In this document: piece after piece, positions 32,901 through 47,172 of the stretch | Numbering within the stretch: the stretch's first letter is position 1 | Layout of the letters: the number at the start of each line of letters is the position of its first letter | Source: Anisakis pegreffii | Taxonomy: Eukaryota; Nematoda; Chromadorea; Rhabditida; Anisakidae | Assembly (NCBI GenBank): GCA_035041965.1 | Contig: JAPYMA010002210.1 | Span: 1-64,000, forward strand | Direction of reading: 5' to 3' | DNA: 64,000 nt | The notes under the pieces: model-generated | What the model saw: the letters and a program-made list of their open reading frames with translations, nothing else | The model's database searches: none | Told to the model about the DNA's origin: nothing | Made by a program: the position numbers and the translations under genes

Positions 32901-34788
32901 AGAATCGCTAATTTATTGGCAAACACAAAGAGGCATATGCTTAAAACTTGTTATGCACTAACTGTCATTAGTACAAAGCACTTACTCTACCGAAATATCA
33001 ATTGCAACAACAGAACAATGTTAGTTAAAGCATGTTCGTTCTCTTTTGAAGGCTCACGAGTAATTTCGACGTGCATCAAACACTAAAGGATATCGCAAAA
33101 GCAGTCCCACGAAGTGATCGATCTGCCTATGAACGCACCGGTATGGGAGAATTTCATCTATTACTTTCGACCATCTATTGAACAGCGAAATCAATCGTTG
33201 AAACATTATTAGTGATTGTGAGATCTAGGAAATGATTGCAAATGAGTGTCATGTGATTCGTTGAACATTGCAAATGTGAGCTGTTTGCGCAGTCGTTATA
33301 TTGATGCTTATGGCATATAAAGTTCACAGTTGATGGAATATTTAAGGCCTGAATATTTAAGGAAGAGGCGTGAGTTTGTTGGATGAGCGAGTCGACAAGC
33401 GAAGATCATGCGACGATGCTGGAATACCACCAAATTTTTGTCTCTGTATGGAAAATCGAAAAATGAGTCGAATGAACAAGTTGTTCTCATTATACCGTCT
33501 TTTCCTCACATTCTTTCTCGAGTTCATCAAGTGCTTTTCTTTCTTTACATATGTAAAAACGAAAAGCCCTTGATACGTATTTGTTAGTAAGAAATTCTTT
33601 CGCATGGAATTGAGTGAGAATTTCTTATCAGAAATACATATACATAGAGTTTATGATTATATATTCGTAGTATTGCATTATTAAGTGACATTTTCTTAAA
33701 TTTGAAATTTGAATCTTTTGAGTATCTCTTGGCAACTAAATTCAAGCATTGTTTGGATGCGAAAATTCATTCGCATTTAAAATTTTTCTGATCGTGAGCA
33801 TTTTCCTCATTGTCAGAAAGTCTCGCTATCACTGTCTCTTGCTGTGCATAATGCAACATTCAGTGAATCGAACGAATATAAAGAAGTATTGAAATTGACG
33901 AAGAATGAACTCAGTAAGCACAACTGTCTGAATGGCGATCAAGCAGAAATGGTGAAAGACACTCTCGATGTATTCGCTATTAATCAAATGGTTCGACATG
34001 GTCTTCGTGATCAAAATAAGTTGGTTCTATCGTATTTTTTTTTGTTTTTATAAATTTTTTATTCCATGCTTGTGGATTTTGCAACAACGATGAGAAAATT
34101 TTGAAAACAACCAAACTAATGCTGCACTGAGAACAAATTTGAGATTAAAGCTATTCGAACAACTTGAATTTCAGTCGAAACAGAAATTCAGAATTTGAAG
34201 ATTATTCAATAGTAAGAGACCCGATAATAACAAATTTTGACCGCAAGAAAACGAATTTACAGATGGCCATCCGTAAAAGATGCACAAGCAGCACTCGAGA
34301 TCCTTTATTATGAAGTTAGCGTTACTGCACCACTCAATTTACCTGTTAATCAGTCACAGTCCAGGTTACACTTAAATGTTGTTGGCATTTTGTCACCAGT
34401 AACTGAATTGAATTCCGAATATAACTCAAATTTCGTGTTTGCTTTCTCGCCAAAGACCTTCCACATTCTCGTCGTCCCAGATTTCCTTCTAATGAGCACA
34501 TTGCTCGAAGGAACTGAAACGCAAATCTCAAGTAGTTGATCCGAAACACTCACTAGGGATTTGCGTTTTTCTTCAAAGGAATTTGCCTTAGATTTTTTGC
34601 CACGATGCTTCCATACTGCTCATAATTATTGCAGAGTGAGTGTTCTATTCCGAGTGAAACACTACGTCCACGACCATCTATTTTCATTGGCCGATGATCC
34701 GTTAGTGTACGAAAGTCCATCATTTTGTCATAGCATCGGCTTGAAATCACTGTGCTCACGATGTGCCTCTGAACTGGCATCAGCATAA
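26982..34788 (+). CDS. DUF229 family protein, membrane-anchored
   Basis: Member of the nematode-expanded DUF229 family, related in fold to alkaline phosphatases and sulfatases; molecular function unknown. Exons: 26982-27020, 27428-27638, 27739-27832, 28272-28385, 28437-28524, 29475-29494, 29922-30072, 30282-30341, 30983-31097, 31419-31579, 31910-32146, 32256-32395, 32723-32932, 33052-33140, 33362-33445, 33821-34019, 34263-34364, 34557-34788; phases agree (781 residues). Visible: signal anchor [20 protein letters not shown] near the N-terminus; [38 protein letters not shown] (264-274); [40 protein letters not shown] (453-465); [13 protein letters not shown] (491-503) with [37 protein letters not shown] and [12 protein letters not shown]. 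The Asp-His pair in GDHG and the LDST motif match expected metal and nucleophile sites (inference). Least certain: the 29475-29494 exon, the 33445 donor and the last exon. One intron appears to be GC-AG. Confidence 0.85.
30430..30602. repeat. GC-rich, pyrimidine-biased tract inside a DUF229 intron
   Basis: CTCCGGCCCGC, CCGCTCCAGCTTCTGCTCC and CCGCTCCGGCTCTGG are loosely repeated (complement GGAGC/CCGGAGC). The tract stands out sharply from AT-rich intron sequence. It opens a chance Ser/Pro/Ala-rich frame. It may be a transposon fragment or an old low-complexity expansion. Confidence 0.5.
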
Positions 34789-34880
34789 TCTTGACGATTC
34801 CTCTGCGCTCATCGATCACTCCAAGTCATTATTGGGCACCACTTTTGGCCTAGCCTAATTCGTTATCTTGGAACAGTAGT

Positions 34881-34886
34881 AATAAA
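34881..34886 (+). terminator. Probable polyadenylation signal of the DUF229 gene
   Basis: AATAAA lies 93 nt after the proposed stop, with a second AATAAA-like hexamer about 15 nt further on. The position supports the gene ending near 34.9 kb. Confidence 0.4.
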
Positions 34887-37800
34887 GTGATGTGAGAAAA
34901 ATAAAGCTAGATTAAGAGAAAGATAATCAAGAAACATAGACAGTATTCAATTGTTTGATATGAAGCTTCAATTACAAAATGTTGGCATATTGTCGACTGA
35001 ATACGAGATTCATATGAATAAAAGCATCTCTAAGAAGGTTTCTTTTGTCGTCTTCTGATGTTGATATTTCAGCTGATCAGAAAAAACCTATTTTTCTGGA
35101 TTGAATGCAAATTTCTCTTTGCATTAAAACAGTACTCCGTCATTTGTCAACAAAGAGTACTGGTGATAACGTTAACCATTTAAAAAAGACAAGTGTCATT
35201 TACGCTTGAAGTATTTTATATGTAGAGGCAGTTTTATGAGCATGTTAATACAAGCTCTTTACAAACTGCTAAATGTCTTTCGCTACCGTGAAGTTCGATC
35301 ATTCGTCTGAGTCATGATTTGGGCTTTAAGTAAACTTAACGTTACCTCTGAGCCCCAACCTGAACCTCCAACCCTAACAATAAGTCTGATCCAACTCACA
35401 ATCAGATGTTGCTGATTGAATATCGAGTGATCGAAGGATGCGGGTGATCAAAAGTTCTGCTACGCCATAAAATAAGCAAATGTTATTTTCGACATAGTTT
35501 CAAAATTGTTATTTCGATTGCTCTGATCTCACATCAGTGAAATATTGTAAAGAAATATTTCCATCGCTGTAGATAGGAAAGAACTCACAATCAGTTTTTT
35601 TTTTGGTTCGCATTCCACTATCAACAGGAAGTAAACCTTTAGTAACGAGATTGTTCTGATAAAGGAACAGAAGGTTCACCAAGAGAACGCTTCTTGAATT
35701 CAACAATGACCCCGAGAACAGTAATTACAAATAATTTCGAGCTTAATCGAATTTTGAGTCCATCAACCAACATTCTTATGAACTTTTCCTGCACTTTCAC
35801 TCCTCTATACGTTCTAGAAAATTAGGATAAAAGACTTATTGGGTGCCTAGAATACGTGCGTGTGCATGGTCCCAAAATTACTCAGAATCACGTTGAGAAT
35901 TTTATTAGCTGATACAAGATGTATAGATGATACACGGATGATGGATATGAAAGACACTAAAAGAAAGGAGAGTACCCATGTGTTTCGTAAGAGATGAATG
36001 TTCATTATTAGCAGATTGCTGCACAATTTAATCAACACAATTGCTTTCGAGCGTTTGACAGCACGTTAGCGCGGTTCACTTCCTCAGCGATGACGACATT
36101 TAAAGATATTATTAATATTTCAAGAAACACTCATTCTCTAAATGTTGTTAATGCTATCATATTACTGTTATTATATACACACTTCTGGACGATGTTTTAT
36201 CACGGCATGAAAGATACAACGTTTCATGATACAATGTTTATGAAGGATACAATGTTTCGGATTACATCCATTTTCGAAAGCAACATTCATGTTGTTATCA
36301 TTTTGTTTTGTTTTTGAAATGAACTGTTTATTCGTTCATGATTTCGAAATATAGAAACATCAACTATGTTTTATTGGTTCGTTGTAATTTCTCATCGCTG
36401 GCTGACTTGCATCAGCAAGCGTTTTGGAACAGTAAATTGATGCACGGTATGCCTACACTTGTGCCTTTCGCATTGAATCCGTTACTGTGAGACCAAGAAA
36501 ATAAGTGTCGTGAGATGGAACTTTAATTCAACAGATCAAAAAGTTTGTTTATAATGCATCGCATGATTCAAAACTTTTAAGCTTTCACTCCAAAGATGTC
36601 TGTCGGTGAGCTCACGGAGATCATCTATATTCACGTGGAATCAGCACACATTCGATATTTTAAAGTAATGAACGTGCATCGAAGTCAATAGTAATTTTTG
36701 TATCCAAAATCAAATGAAGCATTGATCATGAGAAAATTATGTGACTGCGAAACAAAAAACGCGATTCTCATCATTTAGCACCATTCTCTTCTCATCTCAT
36801 CTCCTCGAAAAATAATTGTTGTTTAAAGTGAACTAACTGCAAAATGCACTTAATTCAACGACTGCCTTTGCATCAAACCAGTTTGTGCGCTGTTTTGTTT
36901 TAATGGCATTAATGAGCATCATTCATTTATTTTCATCGTTCACCTAAGAAAACATTATCAGCTCTGATTATATCATCGATGACCGACCCGATCCCTACTC
37001 GTGCATGTTGTTTACTTAACATTTTAAAATCATTATTATTGTTCGTGTTGCTATTGCTACCTTTATATCCCTTAGGCATCAATTAGCAACGCTGAATATA
37101 ATTTCATCAACTGAATTATGTAATCTTGGAAAGGATGCAAGATTCACCTTAATCTAGGATATTCGCGTTAATCAAGGATATTGAAAGGTTTGCTTTAAGG
37201 ATATTGGTCGCTTAGCATGTAGTCGTGCTTGTTAGGATGCTTGTTGCTTGATCTAGATGCATGCATGTTTTTATGAGGTGTATGATGCACACTGAGATGT
37301 TTTGAGAATGAATGAAACATTCAGAGTAATATCTATAATTACAAATAACAAATCTCAACGATATCAACCGCGATCGATAGTGTCAGAGAAGTAATGATTC
37401 ATCAAGAACAATGACGGCGGATAGTCTTTGAAAGGAGCAGTTGATGATGACAAATTATCACCTTACCACTTGCGGGCGTTATTGGTTATAAAAAATTGAT
37501 GATCGTTCTGTGAAGATGGATTTTTAGAAGTTACCTTAATTTATTTCTTATTATTTATAGAAATCAAGCAGTGTTCCTTTCATCAACACGTCGACATCAC
37601 AGAAAAGGAACGCATCACATCCTTAATACCTCCCACAGTTTCTGTACTTGTTTTGTGTTCTCTTGAAAGTGACAAATGAATATTATATGATTGCACATAA
37701 ACTGTAAGAGCTATTCCATTGTTCAAAATCTACAAATCCACACATTAAGAAAGATTTTAGCATTGTAATACGCAGTTTGAAATCTGGAACTAGTGAATGA

Positions 37801-40575
37801 AGAGGGCTAATTATACTGACTATCAGCTATTCAATTCAATGGTATATTATATGATTCGTCTGCATCTTATGCAGGAACATAAATACATAAGAATATTTTC
37901 TCGATTGAAAATCAACCAGCAGTGTGCAGTTCATCTTTGCGCTACATGATAGATGAGCAGAAGATAATAATCATAAATCAACTAGCAAATCATAAGTATA
38001 TAATTCAAAAAACATTCAAAAGCTTGTCATGCACATATCATGTTTCAGACCGTTTTCGCTATGATGGCTTGAAAGCACATCGATATGTCCAGTCTGGGTT
38101 TCACTTTTAAAGTTTGATTAGGCTCAGTTCAAGATGTTGTTTAGCGGTGGCGATCCTGTTAGTGATAGGTATTAATTCAGTAAAATTTTTACAGTTTAGC
38201 TTTGACCACTGTTCTGCATTGGTATTCGTGATCAATGCCTTCATTCCTATCAGCCCTCCGTTGCTAAACAGATGCCTTATAAAATTTTAAAATCATTACC
38301 TTGGCACATTTCACTCTATTAAGAAGATGATTCAGTAAATCTTGATAAAGTATGATATAGCTGTAACAATTCCTAACCCAAGTCATATTTGTGCCATCTA
38401 TTCGTCCTCATCCATTCAATACTTATTGGCAATCGCCAACTCATTTGACAGGTACCACGTTTTCCATCAATTTCAGCACTGCATCGTCTCATTTCGGTAA
38501 TGTGAAGTATTGAATGAATTCAAAAATTTCCACAAAAAGCCATTCGGTTGCTTCACAACATAATTTGCGGTTGCCAAGCAAAAATTTCGGCAATTTTCTG
38601 CTCAATACAAAAATTTTCACTAATCGCAGTGTATCTTACGATTAGGCATCTGATTTGTTTTTCTTTCATTCAAAAATTTCACTCATTCAGCACTTTCATT
38701 CGATTTGAGTTGATTCAGTTTTAAATTCCGCGTTTGCAGTCATTGAACAAATCGTTATAAAAATTAGAAATGTGAGCCCTCACATTGTGTACGCAGGAAG
38801 TGAAACAGCAAATATATGTGCATGTGCATACACATATGTAGGTGAGTAATCAGTGCAGTGGATAATCCCCTTAAAATAAGACGACGCATGCCCTTTGACC
38901 TTTTTTTTATTATAGTGGAGCGCTGATCTACCCAATAATAATTCACTAGAGCCGAAAGAGATCAACGCATAACGCAAAAAAGGTCATCCTTTAAAAGAGT
39001 TTATGCTTCAGTAGACAATGCTCTTTCAATTCCAGCACCCTCGCAAGTCCATATTGCCTCATGCCTAGGTGAAGGTGCTAAATATTCATGCATTCCTTCC
39101 ATAACACAACATAGTCTTTCTCTTAATGTCAATAACTGTGGTAATTTCAATGGGATATTCAAATGTTCTTGAACAAATCTGCAATAGCGCTTTCAACAGT
39201 GCAAAAGATTTATTATTCGACAGATTTTCCAAAGATTTTTTGTGAACGTTAAATGTTATCACGATTAAAAATTAATCCTTTCCTCGTAGTGTCGATAGTT
39301 TTCAATTCAGTTGCCACAATGATGTTGTGTCATCATTTTTCGAGGCAAACATTTTCAAAAGGCACGACTTTGTTGTTTTTGGCCTATCAGGAAGTCTGCG
39401 GAAACAGGCCTATTGTGTCAGAAAATCTATAGACTGGATACTTATCTATAGACTTGATACTTACAGTATTACAGCAAAACCATTATAAGTATTCATGCAG
39501 ATGCATACATTGGCAAGTCGGTTGAAATGAAATAGATTATCATTTCAGGTGAATCGTTTGAATTGATGAGTAGTTTCAAAGCTGTTGCATATAAAAATCT
39601 CATCGAACCAACCGTAAATTACTCAAACAATTTGCAATTGATTACAGTTTCGATTCGAAACAACATGACGTCCGTTCAATGGGCTAATTAATGACGTTCG
39701 ATGCCGATTGAATTAAAAATTTTAAATTTTAAATCATTTAAGATTTGATTCAAACAAAGAAAAGGCGTCGTTTTATTGTAGTCTATCCGTCCTTCTTAAC
39801 TTTCTGCAAATCAAACTTCATCCCAGATGGCCTACACGCCTTCAAAAGTACTGATCAAAAAATGCGATTAGATTTATCGAAAAGGCGCCATTTTTGCAAA
39901 CGTTTTGCTTGGCATTCAAATTGCCATAATCTTAGCGTTCTGATGATATCCGCACGACCGGTTTGATGAAGGTTTTTTGCTAGTGCAGTTGCCACATACT
40001 TATTACTTCAATTCTAAAAGTAGAAGAGTGACGAGATTGCTAACCGCTGAAGGGGAGTTCACGTGAAGAAATATCAGTTTCTTCTACTTTCCAGATGTTT
40101 TCTTCAGTTCAACTCTTTCCACTGAATCAATGTCGTCAATATTCAGAAATAATTCCCAAGCGTATTAAATTGCTGCCTAATAATAAGTTCACTCACCACT
40201 CATAATATTCATCACATCTAACCATAAATCAATCAATGTCACATTATGTGTTCATGCAAATGGGCGAACGGAAAATGTGAGAGTTATATTCATGTACGCG
40301 TAATTGGCAGGTGTGAGTGCAAACATTATTATCGTTTATAGTGATAACGAATTAGTTGTTGTATAATGTGAGTGTCATCTACGACCTGTGACCTGTTCAC
40401 AGTAGTCCCGCGTTGTTTGACTGAATGCTATCAAGGTCGTACTTATTCAACCAGTGTTGAGAGAGTACTCGTAAAAATTAATATCGCTTCTACGGCGTCA
40501 CTAAATCATTGAAATGGTTGATTGGTTTGTTGAATGCGATGACAAATGCAATAATGCATGCATGGTCAGATGAGA
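34887..40575. other. Gene-poor stretch
   Basis: No recognisable coding sequence. It holds two adjacent small hairpins (35104-35125 and 35130-35162), a threefold GATACAATGTTT-type repeat (about 36211-36260), an imperfect inverted repeat around 38139-38273 (GTTTAGC..GATAGG and complement) and a 19-bp tandem duplication at about 39425-39463. Confidence 0.5.
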
Positions 40576-40631
40576 TTATCGACAGTAGAAATCGGTTTCG
40601 TATTTAATCGATTCAGTGCTGATTTGTTGGA

Positions 40632-40982
40632 ATGGAAATAGTACGAAAGGAGATTCGTTCGTCATTTTGTGCACTTCTGCAAGAGGTTTTAGCAGAATTG
40701 TGGCCAGAAAATCATCTGAAATTCGTGGCAGATAAACGCTGTCGAGATGGTCATCATGGCCTTGAGCATTTCCGAATGGCAATGCCTTATTGTGAACCCT
40801 TCTTCGGAATGCTCATTTTCTATTCGTTTTTACTGCGTTCTTTTGTCGGTAACTCATCACTTCTTGAGTTGTTGACAAATGAAAATGAAATTACTGCACT
40901 TTTTCAGACTATTGTTTTGTTGGAACACATTGGTAGGTCAACAGTCCAAAGGATCACTGTTGATTCTGAAGGGAAATGGTGA
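40632..40982 (+). CDS. Unrecognised ORF (possible exon)
   Basis: A 116-codon frame, the longest in its neighbourhood. The opening (MEIVRKEIRSSFCALLQEVL, then AELWPENHLKF) looks protein-like and lies in a slightly GC-richer patch, but the opposite strand (40576-40782) is also open. No family, splice partner or promoter is evident. Confidence 0.15.
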   Translation: MEIVRKEIRSSFCALLQEVLAELWPENHLKFVADKRCRDGHHGLEHFRMAMPYCEPFFGMLIFYSFLLRSFVGNSSLLELLTNENEITALFQTIVLLEHIGRSTVQRITVDSEGKW

Positions 40983-43900
40983 CGTTTCCTAACAGTACAT
41001 TGTTTCTTCGTCGTAAACCCTTCTTTCTGGATGCAGCGAATGTTGACCGCTACAATTTGAACGTTTTTGAAGGAACAATGGCTGAAATCGTGTATAGTCG
41101 AGAAACTGGCCATACTTCCGAGTGAACAGTTATCTTTATTACTGTATATAGCTAGAGTGCTGCTGTCTTGAACCTGCCATAGTGTATGCCTTATGCTTAC
41201 AAGAATAGCACTCTTAAATGTTTCATGAATCTTTTGATGTGCTAGAAAAATTCATTGAGGAATATTGTGATGAGATATTCAAGTGAAATGAATCGATGAA
41301 ACGCAGAAACGGTATTATTTGTTGCCTACACATCACTTTTTCTTGTTTCACTATGTAGACTGGGGTAATAATCACAAACGTACTTCAGACGAGAAAAGTA
41401 TTCGAGTCATATTATTAGAGCGTATCCACTCACATTCAGATCGGTGATTGTTCAAGAATTATTTGGTTGACATTTCGGATAAATGTTATGAGGATCAGAC
41501 ATGTTCATTTGTTGATTATTATTTGCATTCTTACTTAACAGTGTACCGTTTATGGTAGGTAGCTTAATGCATTGCATACTTGCAGTGGAAACATTACGCT
41601 ATGGTCATTTGATGTTGTCGTTTTCGCCTGATACATCACAATGATAGTGTAAATATCTGTCTGGTTAGAGCCTAGAGAAGGCTGAAATGAATTTCAGTTG
41701 AAGAGATTAGTTATGTCATAAATTCATAGGGCTTCCAAAACTATCATCACAGTAATAAACAGCATTTGCTTTCTTATCCATGCAGAACGAATATATCAGC
41801 TGGAACTGAGGTCAGTCACTCAATCTTATAAATTTGTGAACGGATGATTCCACCTGAGCAATCGTCTAGTTGCTATCCCCGATGGAACCTCTGCACCAAC
41901 GGTTTTCAATTCCTGTAAACTTCAAGAAAATTATTCATCGTTTACAGGATTGTTGAACGAATAAATAAATTGTTCACATCAATGCATTCCACAATTAATG
42001 AACTGTGGAGTGCTTTTCTTCAAATGTTTCCTTGATTGACTTTTGCAATTTTCTGAAACGAAATACCAACCAAGCCGTCATTATTTTCATTTTAAAAGAT
42101 TTTCTCGCTGTATTTGCAAACTTTAGCAAACTCTGTTTGTATGTTTCGGTTTTGTTTGACGGAATAAATTATTCTCAGTGCATTAAAGGAATACGGCGAA
42201 CATATAAATCAAATCAAAAATTCTAATCTCCTAGTTCATAATCAACATAGTTTTTAGTGATTGTAATAACAGGAAAAAAGTTCACTTTGTGTATTCAGCG
42301 AAGTTTTTAGACCGATAGCGTAATTATCAACTATTTGTTATTACAAAGCGTTGTTTCATTAATTATTTACCCAGCAAATGTCATCATTCCATAATTCCAT
42401 CTCATCAAATTTATGTGTAATTCGCTATTTTATCATTATTCGTACAATCTTCTTTTACAATTCTCAACCGCATACGTTCAGATTTGTCTAATGATCGCAA
42501 TGCGTACTCTGTGAAGCGAGAGCGATTCGTGTTCTTTCAAAGAGCGCTTTTTTGGTGCAGAATGATTGTTTAAAAATAAAAACAACTTTAGATGAACACA
42601 GTGAGCAATGCTGAAGGTTGCCTTGTTTGTTCTCAGTTTTTGTCATTTTCTGTGCTATGATTCTGGTACTTAAGACCTTTCGAATGATACTCTCAGAGGT
42701 CTGAGTAATGAGCTTCGACACTTAATAGCTTACGGTGAAGAAAATTGGGTTGAAAAACTTGAAAGCGATGGAGATTCTTATAAGAGATCTAACATTCCAA
42801 AACAGCACAGCTGAAAGTGCACAGCATATGGCTAAACAACCGATGAAGGTTTCGATACGTTATGCAGATCTGCACAATATCGCAATGATCGAGAGGGTAT
42901 GGCAATTGTGTGGTTAAATTAAAGTCATTGAGCGTAAAAATCGACGCGATACATAATCAGATAGCTGCCTTTCGCTTTATGCTTAAGTATGCATACGTTC
43001 TCGTTTTCAATGTGGATATTTTTTATGCACCTCGTTGAATTGGATATCCGATACAATCACTTTTTTTAGTTTATCTCTTTTAGACCACCTGTTGACAAAT
43101 AAATTTGTGGTTCACGTGTTCTTCTTAAAATTCAAAATTTCAATGCTCAGTCTTCAAGTGCAGAGAAATTTTGACACATTCGAGAGTTTTTCAAACCAAA
43201 TTGTTCGGAATTACTATGCAAACATTTTTAAGCAATCACTTCGGAACAGAATTTTTCGATTGATCTCGTTTGCATAAGGGACTAAAGGTGACTTTACGAT
43301 CGCCATAAAATTAATTGTTATCAACATTCGCAAATTACCATTCACCAGTTGAAAGTAATCCCCGTTAAATGCATGTAAAATTACTTCTTTGCATGATACG
43401 GTTGATGAGAAAGGAAGTGACACAGATGTGTTGAATTCATCACTCGGAATACGCAATAAGCTGGTAGATGTTGTCAAATAAACGTACATTGTTAATGATT
43501 ATCGGAGTGAAGAAGCGTTTGAGTGCTTGAATGAGAAAAGAAATAATTATTTTGATTCAGCTAATCATCAACACTCCTCAGTGATGCACCATAAACATAG
43601 CCAATTAGATATCTAATTGCTTGACACATCAAACTCATTCATCCAACCGAAACACACTTTTTATCATTCGTTATTTTCACTCGAATACTGCTGATGAAAT
43701 TTTTCCACTGTCATCATTTATCAAACAATTTCTATTTATTGTTTCAGTTGTTTTGCGCTCCCATAATAAATATTTTCGACATTCGGACATAAATAAATGA
43801 AAAGGAAATCATTGGCACAGAAAAATAATCTTATGGATTAATGGTATCCATGTTTACGTTGGGTGTTTGCCACTTGCAAGTTTTTCACAAAATTATTTCT

Positions 43901-46900
43901 ATAATTTGCTCAATTCGTTGACTTCTTTTAATCACTTACAATAAATCAAGAATACTGCGCAGAAATTTTCGTTGAACAAGGATATGTGCATTCATATGCA
44001 ACTGCCTATTCACAGTAATAGATTCAGCGTGCAGCACATTGCTTGATACTTCGCCTGTTCACATGAAATGAACATCCTTTTTGAATAGCAATCATCACTG
44101 AATTAAGTCAATTGATTGATTCATTCATAAATCTAAAATATGATGATGATGTTAGTCATATTGAATAATAATTGCATGAGTAAACTGCCACGGAAACAAC
44201 GCATGGTTCACACCATTCTATTGGCACACATTTATTTACATATATCAAGTTTTTGTTGACCGTATGTTCCCATGCTCAACTTCCTGTATCCATTTGTGGC
44301 ATAATCGTCATATTATTGAACGATCCCTTCTGGTGATACCAAAACTAAATTAAGTGATTAGTAAGTTGCTGGTTTTTTTAAACTCGGTTTATCGTCTCGT
44401 TACCCGTTTAAACTCATTGTTAACAGTTGTTTATTGAATAGGCATGACTTGTTCATTGCGGCGAAATCACGATAATAATAATAATAAGAATGGTCTGAAA
44501 TTATTTGATGCACAGACAAAACATTCATTCTTGCCATGTCTATTTATGTTTGACGTACAATCCCCATCGTTTATCCGTTGTGTTTGTTGACCGAGTATGA
44601 TTTCGATCATACTCCAGTTACATTACAATAGCAATATATTTGTTGATGCAACTGTGCTGCTAGCCATTCCATCATTTCATAGCACTCACTTTATCACACA
44701 CATTTACGGATTAGGTTTTCATTTGTTCGAGTTAGTTGATATTCTTTCTTTATAACATTTATAAAGCAGCCGTCATTTTTTATCGAATCCGTGCAACATT
44801 CAGCATAAAAAGTTTAGTTTCCAGTTTCCTTGCTACATAAAACTGAAGTTGGCACAAGCCAAAGGAGTCAGTCAGTTTGTCCAAGTATGTTCTCGTGTTG
44901 ATATCAGTTGTAAGGTAGAGATTAATGATTGAATGATACCGATAATTCAAGCTGAACTTGTGTTAGTGTTTCATCGCTCGGTGTTGATGTTGTTTAATAA
45001 TGTTTCGTTGACTTGCAAAAGTTGTGTTCCGTCAATATTTTGCAAGTGTTGATATGTTATTTTTGGTGGTATCTTTTTGCTGAGTGGTGGATGTGGTTGT
45101 TATTTTGATAGTGGAGTTGGTTCCATCTTGGAAAGTTGTAAGTTTAGATGTTATTGGATGATCGATGTGAAGAACCAAGAAAGATGCTCACTCCATTCAC
45201 TAACCGAGTACTGCTAAACCGCATATCATTTTATTACACTTGTACTCTTTCGCTGAAATGTCCCATGCCCGCAACTTACCAATGCCCTCAATCACCTCAT
45301 TCATTCTATTCTTCCCAATTTTTTTCTCAACTTTTCCTCAGTCTAACGCATTATTATTTATAAATTACTAAACTGAAAATACATTATTTCCTCATAATTT
45401 ATGCCGTTATCTATTTGCATCTTTAACACGTGTAAATATTTATGTGCTCATCTGAAGTTAATGTTGCTAAAATGCGATCAAAAAGTGAATTCAATTCTTT
45501 AAAAAAATCATTAATGCAGGATAGCTGAATTTTCGCATCTCCTTCACTTTTTCAGCATATTTTTTCCACTAATTTTTTTGTTCCTAATGAATCTTCCGAA
45601 AATTCATCTCACTTTTTCTATCAATACATCTTATCTAGTGAGAAACCGAACAATCTACAAATGAGCACAGAAATGTTGTTCAACTACTAGATTCAGATCG
45701 ATAAATTATATTTGGTTCGAATGGATCAATCAATTTCATCCGATAAAAAGCAACTTCAGAGCAATTTTTGAGAATTTCCATACAACGAATGATATAAATG
45801 ATTTCTCAAATATCTATAAAAATTATACAGAAATAATACAGCCGTAAAATGAGATGTTATTTATCGATAATCAAACAAACAGCGGACTGTCACCGGCACA
45901 AGATGCGTTGATTGATTGAAGAAAGAAAAGTTTCACAACGACCCTCAGCACCACCGAATGAAGTGTCTCCTCATTCGAACCTCCTCGCGTTCGATGCATG
46001 TACCTCATGATAACTTCCTTTGTCTTGCTCGCAAACTGGTAACAAACCAATTTTCGTTTCATGATGTGGCGCCATCCGTATTTTTACTCGCAACGTCTTG
46101 CACTCATAAAATATTTCTTTCATTTTCGAGTGATGTTTTCACGTGATGTTTTTACAGTCATTCATTTCTTCATATCACGTTTGCTTCATTTCTTATCAGC
46201 AACGTGTTTATGAACTACTTTTTTTTATCTTTCTTAGACGATAGCAAATTTATTTACACAGAAATATTTAGTGCCTTGTGTTTAGCTTTTGATGCTTTTT
46301 ATTCAACCAGATGACAACTCACAATCAGTGTCGATTTCATTTTTTGCTGTGAGCAAAAGATTTGTTCATTTTGGATAGAAATAGAGTTCAGAACAGTTCA
46401 TCTATAGTGTTTTTTTACCATATTCAGAATTGCTCTAGTCTGTTGATATTTTAAGAAGTTCAACCAACGAGATTACTATAGATTGAATAGTTTGGTCGAA
46501 GTATTTTATCCAATTATGGTTTTTATCGCACCACTGTGCATCGCATCATTTCAACGATTCATAATAACAGCCGTAATCGAAAATATAAACACCGACCACT
46601 TGACGTAATGAGTTTCGCATTAGGAGTGCAAAACAGCCATCCGTCGTAATGGAACTGCGAAACAAATTTGCAGCGGAATGAATGAATGAATTGCTTTCGA
46701 TGAAAATTTAATAAGTCTCTGCAGAAATGTGCTCACATTTCAAGCCACACAAACCGGTTGACATTGGCTTATTAAACTCGTAAGTGTGGTAAAACTACTG
46801 GATAGATTTGTTATTATTTGAATTTGTCGAAATCCACTTGGTACATCATCTTTCATTTCATACTTATTTATCGTTCATCTCGAATATCAAGTTCAGAATT

Positions 46901-47172
46901 GCAGGAAATCACTAATGAGCGATATCTTGTGCTAATATGGTTGCAAATGCGTTGATAGTTGAGTATTGATGCTTGCAGTGAATGTATTCATTTATTGCAT
47001 TGCTCTGTTTGTTTGAACAAATCGTTATGGTCAGTGCTTTTACCGTTGAAATGCTGAATGCGTGTCTTTGAGTGTGTTGTGAACTAAAACGTTGCTGAGG
47101 CGCAGACTATAGGCAATTTACCTCATTGAGTTAGATTTAACTTTTGCCAGTATAGCACTAGCATTCCGATCA
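40983..47172. other. Gene-poor stretch
   Basis: AT-rich sequence with only short frames (for example 42488-42721 minus, 42735-42917 plus and 45148-45363 plus). None has recognisable domains or consistent splice neighbours. A short (ATA)n run lies near 44473-44486. Nothing else was identified. Confidence 0.45.
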
